Assembly: GCF_000155675.2 (NCBI RefSeq)
Contig: NC_020911.1
Coordinates: 796,501-860,500, forward strand
Direction of reading: 5' to 3'
Source: Octadecabacter antarcticus 307
GTDB lineage: Bacteria; Pseudomonadota; Alphaproteobacteria; Rhodobacterales; Rhodobacteraceae
Length of the DNA: 64,000 bases
The notes beneath the pieces are model-generated. The model was not told where the DNA came from. It was given only the letters and a program-made list of their open reading frames with translations, and did not search any database. A program made the position numbers and the translations under genes. Below, piece after piece: positions 17,632 through 29,204 of the stretch (the first letter of the stretch is position 1; every line of letters begins with the position of its first letter).

Positions 17632-19169
17632 TGGCGATCCAAGCTGCGGAAATTTCCGCGATCCTCAAGGACCAAATCAAGAATTTCGGCCAAGAAGCCG
17701 AAGTCGCAGAAGTTGGCCGTGTGCTGTCCGTCGGTGACGGCATCGCGCGCGTGTATGGTCTTGATAATATTCAGGCTGGCGAAATGGTTGAATTCCCTGG
17801 CGGAATTCAGGGCATGGCGCTGAACCTTGAAGCCGACAACGTCGGTTGCGTGATCTTCGGGTCTGACCAAGCCATTAAAGAAGGCGACATCGTTAAGCGG
17901 ACGAATGCCATTGTGGACGTTCCTGTCGGTGACGAACTGTTGGGGCGCGTCGTTGACGGCCTTGGCAACCCGATTGATGGCAAAGGCCCGATCAAGACAA
18001 CAAAGCGCGCCGTTGCTGATGCAAAAGCGCCCGGTATTATCCCGCGCAAATCGGTCCATGAGCCGATGGCGACTGGCCTGAAATCTGTCGATGCGATGAT
18101 CCCGATTGGCCGTGGCCAGCGCGAATTGATCATTGGTGACCGCCAAACTGGTAAGACAGCCATCGCGCTCGATACGATCTTGAACCAGAAATCCTACAAC
18201 GCAGCCGCTGGCGACGATGAAGGCAAGAAATTGTACTGTGTCTACGTGGCCATCGGCCAAAAACGTTCCACAGTGGCTCAGTTGGTCAAAAAGCTCGAAG
18301 AAGCTGGCGCGATGGAGTATTCTATCGTCGTGGCGGCGACGGCATCTGACCCGGCGCCGTTGCAGTTCCTTGCACCCTACGCCGCAACAGCCATGGCTGA
18401 GCATTTCCGCGACAACGGTCGTCACGCGCTGATCATCTATGATGACTTGTCCAAGCAGGCAGTTGCCTATCGCCAGATGTCCCTTCTGCTGCGTCGCCCA
18501 CCGGGCCGCGAAGCCTATCCTGGTGACGTGTTCTATCTGCACTCCAGATTGCTTGAACGGTCTTCGAAGTTGAACGAAGACAACGGTTCTGGTTCTTTGA
18601 CAGCTTTGCCAGTCATCGAAACCCAAGGTGGTGATGTGTCCGCGTTTATTCCAACGAACGTGATTTCCATCACTGATGGTCAGATCTTCCTTGAAACCGA
18701 ATTGTTCTATCAGGGCATCCGTCCCGCGGTGAACACCGGTCTGTCGGTTTCCCGTGTTGGTGGTTCTGCCCAGACATCTGCAATGTCGTCCGTTGCTGGC
18801 CCCGTGAAACTGTCCCTCGCGCAGTACCGCGAAATGGCAGCCTTTGCGCAGTTCGGTTCTGATCTGGACGCATCGACTCAAGCATTGCTGGCCCGTGGTG
18901 CCCGTCTGACAGAGCTGATGAAGCAAAAGCAATATTCACCGCTGACCAATGCCGAAATTGTCTGCGTCATCTTTGCTGGTACAAACGGCTACCTCGACAT
19001 AGTTGCAGTGGCTGATGTTGCCAAATGGGAGGCTGCGTTGCTCAAGCATATGCACGCCAACCATGCTGACGTGATTTCTTGGATCACCAACGACGATCCA
19101 AAAATCAAAGGTGATGCCGCTAACCGTCTCAAAGCTGCGCTCGACCCGTTCGCCGCTGATTTCGCTTAA
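17631..19169 (+). CDS. atpA: F1F0 ATP synthase subunit alpha
   Basis: 512 residues, the standard length. It has the N-terminal beta barrel ([17 protein letters not shown]), the non-catalytic nucleotide site with P-loop GDRQTGKT (about 170), the [14 protein letters not shown] strand, the [21 protein letters not shown] signature and the C-terminal helical domain. Three copies alternate with beta in F1 and hold regulatory nucleotides. Second gene of the operon, with a start overlapping the atpH stop. Confidence 0.98.
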   Translation: MAIQAAEISAILKDQIKNFGQEAEVAEVGRVLSVGDGIARVYGLDNIQAGEMVEFPGGIQGMALNLEADNVGCVIFGSDQAIKEGDIVKRTNAIVDVPVGDELLGRVVDGLGNPIDGKGPIKTTKRAVADAKAPGIIPRKSVHEPMATGLKSVDAMIPIGRGQRELIIGDRQTGKTAIALDTILNQKSYNAAAGDDEGKKLYCVYVAIGQKRSTVAQLVKKLEEAGAMEYSIVVAATASDPAPLQFLAPYAATAMAEHFRDNGRHALIIYDDLSKQAVAYRQMSLLLRRPPGREAYPGDVFYLHSRLLERSSKLNEDNGSGSLTALPVIETQGGDVSAFIPTNVISITDGQIFLETELFYQGIRPAVNTGLSVSRVGGSAQTSAMSSVAGPVKLSLAQYREMAAFAQFGSDLDASTQALLARGARLTELMKQKQYSPLTNAEIVCVIFAGTNGYLDIVAVADVAKWEAALLKHMHANHADVISWITNDDPKIKGDAANRLKAALDPFAADFA

Positions 19170-19186
19170 GGGAAGGATGACGCCAA

Positions 19187-20056
19187 ATGGCTAACCTTAA
19201 AGTCCTTAAAAACAGGATCGCGTCGGTCAAATCGACCCGCAAGATCACGAAAGCCATGCAAATGGTCGCCGCTGCAAAATTGCGGCGCGCTCAAGAAGCG
19301 GCTGAAATGTCCCGTCCCTACACGGAACGTTTTAACGCTGTGATGGCTGGTCTTGCATCGTCAGCCGGTGGTGAGGGCGCGCCCAAACTTCTTGCGGGGT
19401 CGGGGTCCGACAACGTGCAATTGCTGGTTGTTATGACGTCCGAACGTGGACTGTGCGGTGGTTTCAACGGCAATATTGCCAAGAATGCCAAAGCGCACGC
19501 ACGCGATCTGCTCGCCGCTGGTAAGACTGTGAAGATTATCACGGTTGGTAAAAAAGGCCGTGACGCGTTGCGCCGCGACTATAGCGATTACTTCATCGCG
19601 CATGTGGACCTGTCTGACGTAAAACGTATCGGCTATGAAAACGCCCAAGACATCGCCCGCGATGTCCTGTCCCGTTTTGACGCCGAGGAATTTGACGTTG
19701 CAACGATCTTTTATGCAAAGTTCGTCAACGTCGTGTCCCAGACGCCAACAGCACAGCAGATTATCCCGTTCGAAGCGCCCGATGGTGCCGAGGCAGATAG
19801 CACGCTCTATGACTACGAGCCCAGTGAAGAAGCGATCCTTGCTGATTTGCTGCCACGCGCAGTTGCGACACAAATTTTTGCGGCCCTGTTGGAAAACGGC
19901 GCATCCGAGCAAGGTGCTCGTATGTCTGCCATGGACAACGCGACCCGCAACGCTGGTGAGATGATTGATAAACTGACGATCCAATACAACCGGTCCCGTC
20001 AGGCCGTCATCACCAACGAGCTGATTGAAATCATTTCCGGCGCGGAAGCGCTGTAA
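19187..20056 (+). CDS. atpG: F1F0 ATP synthase subunit gamma
   Basis: 289 residues. The N-terminal helix ([35 protein letters not shown]) and the C-terminal helix ([36 protein letters not shown]) form the coiled-coil rotor shaft; between them is the Rossmann-like domain with [10 protein letters not shown]. It couples proton flow through F0 to catalysis in beta. It starts 17 bases after the atpA stop, with GGAAGGA as ribosome site. Confidence 0.98.
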   Translation: MANLKVLKNRIASVKSTRKITKAMQMVAAAKLRRAQEAAEMSRPYTERFNAVMAGLASSAGGEGAPKLLAGSGSDNVQLLVVMTSERGLCGGFNGNIAKNAKAHARDLLAAGKTVKIITVGKKGRDALRRDYSDYFIAHVDLSDVKRIGYENAQDIARDVLSRFDAEEFDVATIFYAKFVNVVSQTPTAQQIIPFEAPDGAEADSTLYDYEPSEEAILADLLPRAVATQIFAALLENGASEQGARMSAMDNATRNAGEMIDKLTIQYNRSRQAVITNELIEIISGAEAL

Positions 20057-21502
<1,446 letters not shown>

Positions 21503-21534
21503 TCTTGGGCGTAATCGGACGATAGGAGCCTAAC

Positions 21535-21936
21535 ATGGCAGACTTTACATTCGATCTGGTCTCTCCTGAACGCCGTTTGGCGCAGATGGACGCGACCGAG
21601 GTTCAGATCCCAGGTGCGGATGGGGACATGACGGCAATGGCCGATCATTCGCCTACGATTACAACGCTGCGCCCAGGTATCCTCGCTGTGACCCATTCGG
21701 GTGGCGTCGCTGAATATATTGTGTCCGGCGGATTTGCTGAAATCACCGCAACTGGCGTTTCAGTTCTGGCAGAAAAAGCGTTTTTGCGCACCGAAGCAAA
21801 GCGTGAGCACATGGACAAGCTGGTCGCAGACGCGACTACGGCGGTTGAGGCCGCGAAATCATCCGGCAACGGCGTTGACGAAGCAGAATTGACCTTGCAC
21901 CACATGTCCGAAATGGCGCGCATCCACGTCGATTGA
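21535..21936 (+). CDS. atpC: F1F0 ATP synthase subunit epsilon
   Basis: 133 residues. The N-terminal beta sandwich (FTFDLVSPERRLAQMDATEVQIPGADGDMTAM, GILAVTHSGGVAEYIVSGGFAEI) is typical. The C-terminal helical part is short and rich in Ala, as in other alphaproteobacteria where the inhibitory role is taken by the zeta subunit. Last gene of the operon, closed by a hairpin terminator. Confidence 0.96.
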   Translation: MADFTFDLVSPERRLAQMDATEVQIPGADGDMTAMADHSPTITTLRPGILAVTHSGGVAEYIVSGGFAEITATGVSVLAEKAFLRTEAKREHMDKLVADATTAVEAAKSSGNGVDEAELTLHHMSEMARIHVD

Positions 21937-21963
21937 TTGGGTGCGAATTTGGAATTGAGGATT

Positions 21964-21991
21964 GGCGTCCCACCGCGGGGCGCCATTTTTC
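21964..21991 (+). terminator. Terminator of the atp operon
   Basis: GGCGTCCC-ACCGC-GGGGCGCC followed by ATTTTT, 28 bases after the atpC stop: a GC-rich hairpin with a T run. Confidence 0.85.
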
Positions 21992-22086
21992 GTTTAGGGC
22001 AATGACTGATTGACTGCTCTGCCGGACTTTTCTACGGCGCGTTGGCTGAAGCTTGAAAATAAGTAGGCTTCCCCATCCTGTCGCGG

Positions 22087-22386
22087 ATGAGCGACAAAGT
22101 TACCCCTATCACAACTGACCGGCTTCTCGTGCGGCCTTTGGTAGCAACCGATTTGGATGCTGTGTTTGGTATTTTGGGTTGTAAGCGGACCTGTGGTGGT
22201 CGTGTCTTTGGTTCGAAGGCGGCTCTGGCGTCAACTGAAATTGCGCTGCGGCGACTTGATCACGTGACAGCAACGATCAGAAATACGAAGGTTGCATCGT
22301 TGCGCGTTGCTGCAAAAGCCGGACTAAAACCGAGTAGGCAGAGTTTCTCGGACGATCCTGAGCTACTGTCGTTTGCTTCTGATTGA
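22087..22386 (+). pseudogene. RimJ/RimL-type GNAT acetyltransferase, internally deleted
   Basis: A 99-codon frame. It begins ITTDRLLVRPLVATDLDAVFGIL, the normal start of RimJ/RimL-type acetyltransferases, and ends with ALRRLDHVTATIRNTKVASLRVAAKAGLKPS, the conserved C-terminal part. The middle, including the acetyl-CoA binding loop, is missing; family members are about 170 residues. Probably a dead remnant that stayed open by chance. Confidence 0.65.
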
Positions 22387-22661
22387 TAGAGCCAGGTTCG
22401 ATAGAAATCGCCGATCTAAGCGGGCATTCGTCGCGGGCCTGATTTTTAGGTTTGCCGCACTTGGGGGCTCAACGGCTCAAAGGGTGAATTTAGGACGGAC
22501 CTGCACCAAATCTTAACGAAATCTGAACTGAGCGTTTTGTACAAAACTGTTAAAACTGAATGGTCTGACAGGTGGGAGCTTTCACTCTGCTGACACAGAG
22601 CTGTCAGTTTGCCGCCATTTTTGCGCTTGCCAGACTGACCTCAAAAGCGTCACGTAGCCGG

Positions 22662-23864
22662 ATGCAAAACCGCGCCTACGTCTTCATCCTCTTCACCCTC
22701 ATGATCGACGCCATCGGCATCGGTATCGTGTTCCCGATCATGCCTGATCTGATGGAACGTGTGGGTGCGTCCGGCACGGGCGAAGGCGCGTTGTGGGGCG
22801 GTGTTCTGATGGCGTCCTACGCTGGTGCGTTGTTCATCTTTGCGCCAATTATCGGAAGTCTTTCAGATGCTTATGGCCGCAAGCCCGTGTTGCTTCTGGC
22901 GTTGGCTGTGCTGGCTGTGGACTACGTCATCATGGCACTGGCTGGTGTGTTCTGGGTGCTACTGATTGGCCGCATCCTCGCGGGGGTCGCGGGGGCAACT
23001 TATACCACCGCGACGGCCTACATCGCTGACATTTCAACCCCGAAAGAACGCGCCGCGCGGTTTGGCATGGTGGGTGCTGCGTTCGGTATCGGTTTTGTGC
23101 TTGGCCCCGCTATTGGGGGCATCGCGGCCGAATGGCACATTTCCGCACCGTTCTGGATCGCCGCCGCCCTGTCAGCGGGAAATGTCGTGTTCGGCTTGTT
23201 CGTGTTGCCGGAAAGCCTTGCGCCCGCCAAACGCCGCCGCTTTGGGCGTCGTGACCTAAACCCTTTCAACACGATCATCGACGCCTTCAAAATTCCCGGT
23301 CTCGCCATCCTGCTGATCTGTCTGTTCGTGTTTGAATTTGCCAACATGGTTTACCCGACCCTCTGGGCGTTCTTCACCCGCGAATTGTTCGGTTGGTCAA
23401 CTTTACTGATTGGCATGTCACTGGCGGGATACGGGATATTGCTGGCCGGAGTGCAAGGCGGTCTGATGCCGGTGATGATCACACGGTTCGGGGAATTTCG
23501 CACGCTGCAACTTGGCATGGTGTCTGCGCTTGTTGGGTTCATTGGCTTTGGCCTGATTTCAACTGTGACAGGGCTGATACTGGTGCTGATATTCGCGGCC
23601 CTGTCAGATCTGTCGCCACCAATGATGACGGCCATGGCGTCCAACATTGTGGACGAGGACAAGCAGGGGTTGGTCCAGGGCGTAATCGCGTCGCTGGCAT
23701 CAATCGCGGCCTTCCTCGCGCCTTTGTTTGTGACTGGCGTGTTCGAGGTTTTTGTCGACGACAAAGGCCTCTATTTACCCGGAGCGCCGTTTTTAATGGG
23801 GGCGGTAATGATTGTGCTGATGATCCCGCTGATCATGCGATTGCGCGGCCATGCCCAATCTTAG
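22662..23864 (+). CDS. MFS transporter, TetA/drug-efflux-like
   Basis: 400 residues from ATG 22662 (the frame is open upstream to 22572, but MQNRAYVFILFTLMIDAIGIGIVFPIMPDL is the usual family start). About 12 hydrophobic segments. The loop 2-3 motif GSLSDAYGRKPVLLL is motif A of the family, and GFVLGPAIGGI is motif C of drug/H+ antiporters, as in TetA-like proteins. It exports a small molecule in exchange for protons; the substrate is unknown. It stands alone with no regulator gene next to it. Confidence 0.88.
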   Translation: MQNRAYVFILFTLMIDAIGIGIVFPIMPDLMERVGASGTGEGALWGGVLMASYAGALFIFAPIIGSLSDAYGRKPVLLLALAVLAVDYVIMALAGVFWVLLIGRILAGVAGATYTTATAYIADISTPKERAARFGMVGAAFGIGFVLGPAIGGIAAEWHISAPFWIAAALSAGNVVFGLFVLPESLAPAKRRRFGRRDLNPFNTIIDAFKIPGLAILLICLFVFEFANMVYPTLWAFFTRELFGWSTLLIGMSLAGYGILLAGVQGGLMPVMITRFGEFRTLQLGMVSALVGFIGFGLISTVTGLILVLIFAALSDLSPPMMTAMASNIVDEDKQGLVQGVIASLASIAAFLAPLFVTGVFEVFVDDKGLYLPGAPFLMGAVMIVLMIPLIMRLRGHAQS

Positions 23865-23969
23865 TGTTAACAAAAAACTGGCGTGCCACAAGTTTGGCTT
23901 AATTTTTTCGCTTTTCGCATCTAGTGTAACACTGGATGAATAATGGTACATGTGGGCTGACGGCAAGAC

Positions 23970-24320
23970 ATGAAAAGATTGCGAAATCACTTGATTGGAG
24001 TGGATCACGGCGACGTGGTCCTGTTTTCCGACTTTGAACATGACGGCGTCATGTGGACAGGCGAAGGTGCCCGACAGACCCGTGCGGATATTGAATTTTC
24101 CGAAAGCTTCCGTGCTGCGCCCATCGTGCAGGTAAATTTGTCAATGTGGGATATAGCTAATCATACAAACTCCCGCGCCGATGTCCAAGCTGAAGACATT
24201 TCAGAAGACGGCTTTGCCATCGTGTTCCGGACATGGGGCGACACTAAAATCGCCCGCGTCCGTGTCTCGTGGCAGGCAATCGGTGAATTGCGTCAGGCGG
24301 ATGAGTGGGAATTGTACTAG
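23970..24320 (+). CDS. H-type lectin domain protein
   Basis: 116 residues. The single domain matches the H-type (discoidin/Helix agglutinin) lectin fold: FSDFEHDGVMWTGEGARQTRADIEFSESFRAAPIVQVNLSMWDI, then NSRADVQAEDISEDGFAIVFRTWGDTKIARVRVSWQAIG. The family makes six-stranded sandwiches that trimerise and bind sugars such as N-acetylgalactosamine. There is no signal peptide, so it is predicted cytoplasmic or released by an unknown route. It is convergent with prs. Confidence 0.8.
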   Translation: MKRLRNHLIGVDHGDVVLFSDFEHDGVMWTGEGARQTRADIEFSESFRAAPIVQVNLSMWDIANHTNSRADVQAEDISEDGFAIVFRTWGDTKIARVRVSWQAIGELRQADEWELY

Positions 24321-24341
24321 GCTGGTTGGGTTTCACCCATT

Positions 24342-25361
24342 CTAATGTCCCGAATACATGCCCTCATAGATTGGTTGCAGGGTTTTGTGATCAAACAGTG
24401 ACGACACAGATGTCCCGTTCCACGTGTTCAAAATAGCCTGTGCAAAGACTGGTGCGGTTGGCACAATCCGGATGTTCTTACAGGCCTTTACAGCGTCGGT
24501 TGGCTGGATCGTGTCAGTAATCACAAGGTTTTTCATAACCGAATTGCTGACCCGTTCAATCGCTGGTCCCGACAACACGCCGTGCGTGATGTAGGAATGC
24601 ACTTCTTTCGCGCCATGTTCCATCAACACCTCAGCCGCTTTGCAAAGCGTGCCAGCAGTGTCGACTATGTCGTCCACGATAAGACAGGTGCGGCCTGCAA
24701 CGTCACCAATCACTGTCATTTCGGCGACTTCGCCCGGTTTGCCGCGGCGTTTGTCAACAATAGAAAGTGGTGCACCAATCCGCTGTGCCAAATCACGGGC
24801 CCGCGCAACGCCGCCCACGTCGGGTGACACGACCATCACATCGTCCATCTGGCCTTTGAAGTGGTGCATGGCGTCCAGCGCAAAAATTGGACTTGCGTAA
24901 AGGTTATCAACTGGAATGTCGAAAAAGCCTTGGATTTGTGTCGCGTGCAGATCAAGCGTCAGGATCCGTTCAATCCCGGATTCGACCAGCATGTTCGCGA
25001 CCAGTTTAGCGGTGATCGGCGTGCGGGCCTTTGATCGCCGGTCTTGGCGAGCGTAGCCGAAATACGGAATAACAGCGGTGATACGTGACGCGGAAGACCG
25101 CCGCAATGCGTCAGCAATAATCAACAATTCCATCAGGTTGTCGTTGGCGGGGTTTGACGTTGGCTGGATGATGAACATGTCTTCACCGCGCACATTTTCG
25201 TAGACTTCGACGAAAATCTCACCGTCGTTGAACCGTTCCACCCGCGCCTCGACCAACCCTACGTTGATACCGCGATGCATGGACATTCGTTTGGCAACGG
25301 CTTTGGCCAGAGGCAAGTTGGCGTTGCCGGAAATAAGCTTCGGTTCGATTAGATTTGGCAT
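24342..25361 (-). CDS. prs: Ribose-phosphate pyrophosphokinase
   Basis: 339 residues from ATG 25361 ([20 protein letters not shown]). It has the ATP flexible-loop motif [20 protein letters not shown], the [21 protein letters not shown] segment, the metal/PRPP motif [15 protein letters not shown], and [12 protein letters not shown]. It makes PRPP from ribose 5-phosphate and ATP for nucleotide, His and Trp synthesis. The first ~10 residues and the total length are slightly longer than the enterobacterial enzyme, as is usual in alphaproteobacteria. Confidence 0.96.
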   Translation of the reverse strand: MPNLIEPKLISGNANLPLAKAVAKRMSMHRGINVGLVEARVERFNDGEIFVEVYENVRGEDMFIIQPTSNPANDNLMELLIIADALRRSSASRITAVIPYFGYARQDRRSKARTPITAKLVANMLVESGIERILTLDLHATQIQGFFDIPVDNLYASPIFALDAMHHFKGQMDDVMVVSPDVGGVARARDLAQRIGAPLSIVDKRRGKPGEVAEMTVIGDVAGRTCLIVDDIVDTAGTLCKAAEVLMEHGAKEVHSYITHGVLSGPAIERVSNSVMKNLVITDTIQPTDAVKACKNIRIVPTAPVFAQAILNTWNGTSVSSLFDHKTLQPIYEGMYSGH

Positions 25362-25460
25362 GTGCAGTAGGTCCCAAGGTAATAGAATCGCGGAAGTTGA
25401 CACGGGGTAACACGTCCGTAGGGTCGCACCAACAAACGAGCGCGACTTTAGGAGAACCAA

Positions 25461-26057
25461 ATGCCACATATCGACTATTACTTCGCCACGATTTCCCCTT
25501 TCACATATCTTAGCGGGACCCAGCTTGAGGCGATTGCGCAAAAGCATGGCGCGACAATCACTTATAAGCCTTTAGACATCATGGGGCTATTTGGCCGTAC
25601 AGGGGGTATTCCCCCCAAAGAACGCCACCCTAACCGCCAAGAATACCGCCTACAGGACATGCGTCGCCGCGCTGTTGTCGCATGCCTGCCGCTGAACCTG
25701 AAACCAGCGTTCTGGCCGACCAATCCAGCACCGTCGTCCTATGCAATCATTGCAGCGCAGGCCGCGGGTGGTGATGTGGGTAAACTGGTCAACGCCTTGA
25801 CGCGCAACTGCTGGGCAGATGACAAAAACATCGCGGAAGACGACGTGATTCGGGCCTGTCTGGATGAGGCAGGATTTGATCCGGCCTTGGCGGACAGCGG
25901 GCTGTTGAATGGGGCTGAAACCTACGCGTCCAACCTCGAAGAAGCCGTAGCCAAGGGTGTGTTCGGTGCGCCGTTCTTTATCACCGATACGGATGAGCGG
26001 TTCTGGGGCCAAGACCGTCTGGATGATCTGGAACGTCACCTCGCAGGTGATTTCTGA
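25461..26057 (+). CDS. 2-hydroxychromene-2-carboxylate isomerase family protein
   Basis: 198 residues of the DsbA/kappa-GST-like HCCA isomerase family: [23 protein letters not shown], with the Ser of SPF in the place of the active-site Ser that binds glutathione, [23 protein letters not shown], and the C-terminal [29 protein letters not shown]. Characterised members isomerise aromatic degradation intermediates with glutathione. Here there is no naphthalene cluster, so the substrate is open. Divergent from prs. Confidence 0.88.
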   Translation: MPHIDYYFATISPFTYLSGTQLEAIAQKHGATITYKPLDIMGLFGRTGGIPPKERHPNRQEYRLQDMRRRAVVACLPLNLKPAFWPTNPAPSSYAIIAAQAAGGDVGKLVNALTRNCWADDKNIAEDDVIRACLDEAGFDPALADSGLLNGAETYASNLEEAVAKGVFGAPFFITDTDERFWGQDRLDDLERHLAGDF

Positions 26058-26170
26058 TTGCTGCGCGACGTCGCGGGGCTGTTCATCCACTGCTCGCTCG
26101 CCCAACATGAAACGCTGATCCCCGCGGTAGCCCTCGCGATTGAACACGACGTTCACGGCGTGCCGTCGCG

Positions 26171-27211
26171 TCAGTCTTTTAGTGCCGCGAGAAACGCATC
26201 CACACCGTTAAAGCCAACGGACCAATCGCACACCAAACGGCCCAGAACGGGTTCATCTTCGTCCCCGTCCAGCGACCCCATGACGTAATATTGCGCACCT
26301 GCCGCCTGTACCTTTTTATGCAATCCGCGCGGGGCTTCAAAGAACATCATGTTGGCTTCGGGCTCAAATGGGAACGTCACAACATTGGATTTGCGCAACC
26401 CGTCGGCCAGCCGCTGGCCGCTGGCATTGGCCATGCTTGCCAATTCATGCCACAGATTGCCGTCCAGATAGGCCTCCATCTGGGCAGAAAGATAGCGGTG
26501 CTTTGACGCCAGATGCGCCCCGCGTTTGCGGCGCAATTCAAATTCCCACGCATGTTTGGGGTCGAAAAACACGACCGCTTCGACGCCCATCAGCCCGTTC
26601 TTGGTACCACCAAAACAGACACAATCAATACCGGCTTTCCACGTCATTTCCGCAGGCGTGCAGTCCAGGGTGACGATGGCATTGGCAAAACGTGCCCCGT
26701 CCAGATGGGTCGCAACGCCAAATTCTTTCGCTACAGCAGTCAACGCCTTTAGCTCAGCAACAGTGTAGACGGTCCCTTTTTCAGTGACTTGCGTGATTGA
26801 AACGGGGCCACGTTGCGGTCCATGCACGCCGCGGGTTTCTTCTGCTGACATCGTTGCGCGCAGGGTTGTCGGCGTCATCTTGGCGTTCTCATCCGCAACC
26901 AGCGTCAGCTTTGCACCGCTGTAAAATTCAGGCGCGTTACATTCGTCTTCGTTGATATGGGACAGCTTGGTGCAGAAAACTGTCTGCCAAGGTTCCGTTA
27001 ATGTTGCCAACGCAATCGAATTCGCCGCCGTGCCAGTGGACACCAGATAAACTGCCGCTTCTGGTGCTTCGAACAGATCGCGCACCATGGCGCGCACGCG
27101 GTCCATTTCGGGGTCGGCGCCATAGCCAAATCGAAAGCCTTCGTTGGCGCGCATCATGGCGTCCATCACTTTTGGATGGGCAGGACCGGAGTTGTCGGAG
27201 GCGAAAAACAT
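26171..27211 (-). CDS. ltaE: Low-specificity L-threonine aldolase family protein
   Basis: 346 residues of the PLP-dependent beta-eliminating lyase type. MFFASDNSGPAHPKVMDAM is the family start, STGTAANSIAL the cofactor-phosphate turn, HLDGARFANA holds the Asp that binds the pyridine nitrogen, and FGGTKNGLMG holds the Schiff-base Lys. It cleaves L-threonine or allo-threonine to glycine and acetaldehyde. Its start lies immediately upstream of the stop side of the next gene, so it is the last gene of a minus-strand group with the YcgN-type gene and ribF. Confidence 0.9.
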   Translation of the reverse strand: MFFASDNSGPAHPKVMDAMMRANEGFRFGYGADPEMDRVRAMVRDLFEAPEAAVYLVSTGTAANSIALATLTEPWQTVFCTKLSHINEDECNAPEFYSGAKLTLVADENAKMTPTTLRATMSAEETRGVHGPQRGPVSITQVTEKGTVYTVAELKALTAVAKEFGVATHLDGARFANAIVTLDCTPAEMTWKAGIDCVCFGGTKNGLMGVEAVVFFDPKHAWEFELRRKRGAHLASKHRYLSAQMEAYLDGNLWHELASMANASGQRLADGLRKSNVVTFPFEPEANMMFFEAPRGLHKKVQAAGAQYYVMGSLDGDEDEPVLGRLVCDWSVGFNGVDAFLAALKD

Positions 27212-27682
27212 CTAAAGTGGCTCCTCAATGATATGATCTTCCCATTCGTCGTCTGGGATGTTTGCCTCACTCACTGTGAGGCCCTGAACAGATACGCCCG
27301 CATCATGCACAGACTGCGGATCACCCGACACCAGCGGATGCCAGTGGAACAGGTTTTTACCCTCAAAGACAAGACGGTAGGCGCAGGTTTGCGGCAACCA
27401 GTACATGTTATCTTCGATGGTTTTCGGTGTCAGCACGATGCATTCAGGGACGTAGTTGTGACGCTTTGGGTAAAGGCTACAGTGGCACGTCGTGTCGTCG
27501 AGCAATTTGCACGCCACGCGGGTCATTACGACCTCGCCAGTGTCCTCGTCCTCAAGCTTGTTGAGGCAGCATTTACCGCAGCCATCGCACAGGGCCTCCC
27601 ACTCGGTCTTTGTCATTTTCGACAAGGGCACATGGGACCAAAATTCGGCCCGAACGTCGCTGCGATCAATCGGATCAGACAT
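27212..27682 (-). CDS. YcgN/UPF0260-type cysteine cluster protein
   Basis: 156 residues (starting at ATG 27682; another ATG at 27697 is possible). The signature WEALCDGCGKCCLNKLED, CKLLDDTTCHCSLYPKR and PEC/LPQTCAYRL gives about eight conserved cysteines, as in the UPF0260/YkgJ-like zinc- or iron-chelating family. The function is not established. It overlaps the 3' end of ribF by 8 bases, and ltaE starts directly after its stop, so the three are probably cotranscribed. Confidence 0.88.
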   Translation of the reverse strand: MSDPIDRSDVRAEFWSHVPLSKMTKTEWEALCDGCGKCCLNKLEDEDTGEVVMTRVACKLLDDTTCHCSLYPKRHNYVPECIVLTPKTIEDNMYWLPQTCAYRLVFEGKNLFHWHPLVSGDPQSVHDAGVSVQGLTVSEANIPDDEWEDHIIEEPL

Positions 27683-28619
27683 GAGATAGGATTCCACGTG
27701 CGCGGACGCAGTCGGCGTCCATTTGGGTGATCAACGCATCTAGCCCGTCGAATTTTTCTTCGCCGCGCAGGTAATCGACTAAGGCAACGCTCAGCTGGGT
27801 GCCGTATAGATCACCCGAAAAATCAAATAGATAGCTTTCACAGTTGGGAATATTTACCCCAAACATCGGGCGCACGCCAATGGACGCCGCACCATTGTAG
27901 CTGCCCTTGTGCGGTCCTTCGAGAACGTCAACTTTTACAGCATAGACACCAAATTTTGGCGGGTGCAACCCGTCAATGGACATGTTGGCAGTCGGGTACC
28001 CAAGATCGCGCCCGCGCTGTTCGCCTGTGATGACCGGCCTATCGATGCGGTGCCAATGGCCGAGCATTTCAGCCGCGATGCGCGGGGTGCCGTTGGCAAG
28101 CGCGGCGCGGATCGCGGTGGACGACACATCGCCCGCAGCGGTCGCGAGCATCGGCGCGATAGTGACGCCGAACCCCATGGCCGCGCCAAAGGCTTGTAGA
28201 TCGGTGGCTTTGCCAGCGCGATCTTTGCCGAAACAAAAGTCAGCGCCAACAACAACGTGGGTCAAGCCAAGGCGATCAACGATGATGGTTTGCGCAAATT
28301 CTTGTGGCGCCAAAGCGGCAAGGGCGTCGTTGAACGGCACTTCATACAGGCGCTCAACCCCCAGTTTTTCAAGGCGATTGGCCTTGGACGCTGCATTCAT
28401 CAGGCGGAACGGCGGGACGGCCTGATCTGACCGTTGAGCAAAGTAATCGCGCGGATGTGGTTCGAACGTCAGGATACCTAAAGGTGCGTCGTTCGCGACG
28501 CTGCGGGTCAGGTCGATGACCGCTTGATGACCCAGATGAACACCATCAAAATTGCCGATCGCCGCAGCAGCGCCACGGTCGTTCTTGGCAATGAAATCTG
28601 GGTCACGGATGATGCGCAT
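27675..28619 (-). CDS. ribF: Bifunctional riboflavin kinase/FAD synthetase
   Basis: 314 residues from ATG 28619. The N-terminal adenylyltransferase domain has AAIGNFDGVHLGHQAVI (nucleotide-binding HxGH-type motif) and STAIRAAL (the ISSTxxR motif), and the C-terminal kinase domain has GRDLGYPTANM (the PTAN motif) and YNGAASIGVRPMF. It converts riboflavin to FMN and then FAD with ATP. It heads a minus-strand group with the cysteine-cluster gene and ltaE. Confidence 0.96.
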   Translation of the reverse strand: MRIIRDPDFIAKNDRGAAAAIGNFDGVHLGHQAVIDLTRSVANDAPLGILTFEPHPRDYFAQRSDQAVPPFRLMNAASKANRLEKLGVERLYEVPFNDALAALAPQEFAQTIIVDRLGLTHVVVGADFCFGKDRAGKATDLQAFGAAMGFGVTIAPMLATAAGDVSSTAIRAALANGTPRIAAEMLGHWHRIDRPVITGEQRGRDLGYPTANMSIDGLHPPKFGVYAVKVDVLEGPHKGSYNGAASIGVRPMFGVNIPNCESYLFDFSGDLYGTQLSVALVDYLRGEEKFDGLDALITQMDADCVRARGILSHV

Positions 28620-28666
28620 GGGCTTGCGTAGCCCGCCCGCGCGCAAGGTTCAAGCCAGCCTTGATA

Positions 28667-29110
28667 TCAGTCGAATTTACGCGAGGGCGCCATGACAATT
28701 GCCTCACCCTTGAGAACCTTTTTACCATCAATTTCGCAATGTGTTTCCATTGTCACGCGGCGTTTACCGATGTCCATATCGGTGACTGTGACAATCGCTT
28801 CAACCATGTCGCCAGGGCGCACGGGGGCCAAGAATTTAAGGGTCTGACCGAGGTAGACTGTACCATGGCCCGGCAGTTGTTCACCGATGACGGCAGAGAT
28901 TAGACCCGCCGTCAGCATACCATGGGCGATGCGACCCTCAAAGATCGTGTCGCGGGCGTAATCATCGTCAAGGTGGACGGGATTATGGTCGGTCGAAATT
29001 TCTGCAAACAGTTCGATATCGCGGTTGGTTATGACTTTGCGCAACGACCGCGTCATTCCGATTTCGATGTCTTCGATACAGATGGTTCCACGGGGGGTAT
29101 TATCGAGCAT
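28667..29110 (-). CDS. MaoC family dehydratase (PhaJ-like)
   Basis: 147 residues from ATG 29110. It has the hot-dog fold hydratase 2 motif: ELFAEISTDHNPVHLDDDYARDTIFEGRIAHGMLTAGLISAVIGEQLPG, with the catalytic Asp/His pair (DHNPVHLD) and the overhang GRIAHGML. The family hydrates (R)-enoyl-CoA; PhaJ members supply monomers for polyhydroxyalkanoate. The substrate here is inferred only from family. It stands 46 bases upstream of ribF on the same strand. Confidence 0.9.
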   Translation of the reverse strand: MLDNTPRGTICIEDIEIGMTRSLRKVITNRDIELFAEISTDHNPVHLDDDYARDTIFEGRIAHGMLTAGLISAVIGEQLPGHGTVYLGQTLKFLAPVRPGDMVEAIVTVTDMDIGKRRVTMETHCEIDGKKVLKGEAIVMAPSRKFD

Positions 29111-29204
29111 GCTTTCATCCACCAAGTAATAAAAATTCTTCTACGCTATGAAGTTTGTAATTTTATTACCTTGCGGATGCAGCATAAGTCAAGACATTCT
29201 TACC

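Noticed and set aside
17112..18932. 606-codon open frame on the minus strand
   Set aside because: Antisense of atpH/atpA; no domain, and the plus-strand proteins are certain.
26058..26170. Possible short gene between the HCCA isomerase-like gene and ltaE
   Set aside because: Only 113 bases, with no start, ribosome site or conserved peptide that I recognise.
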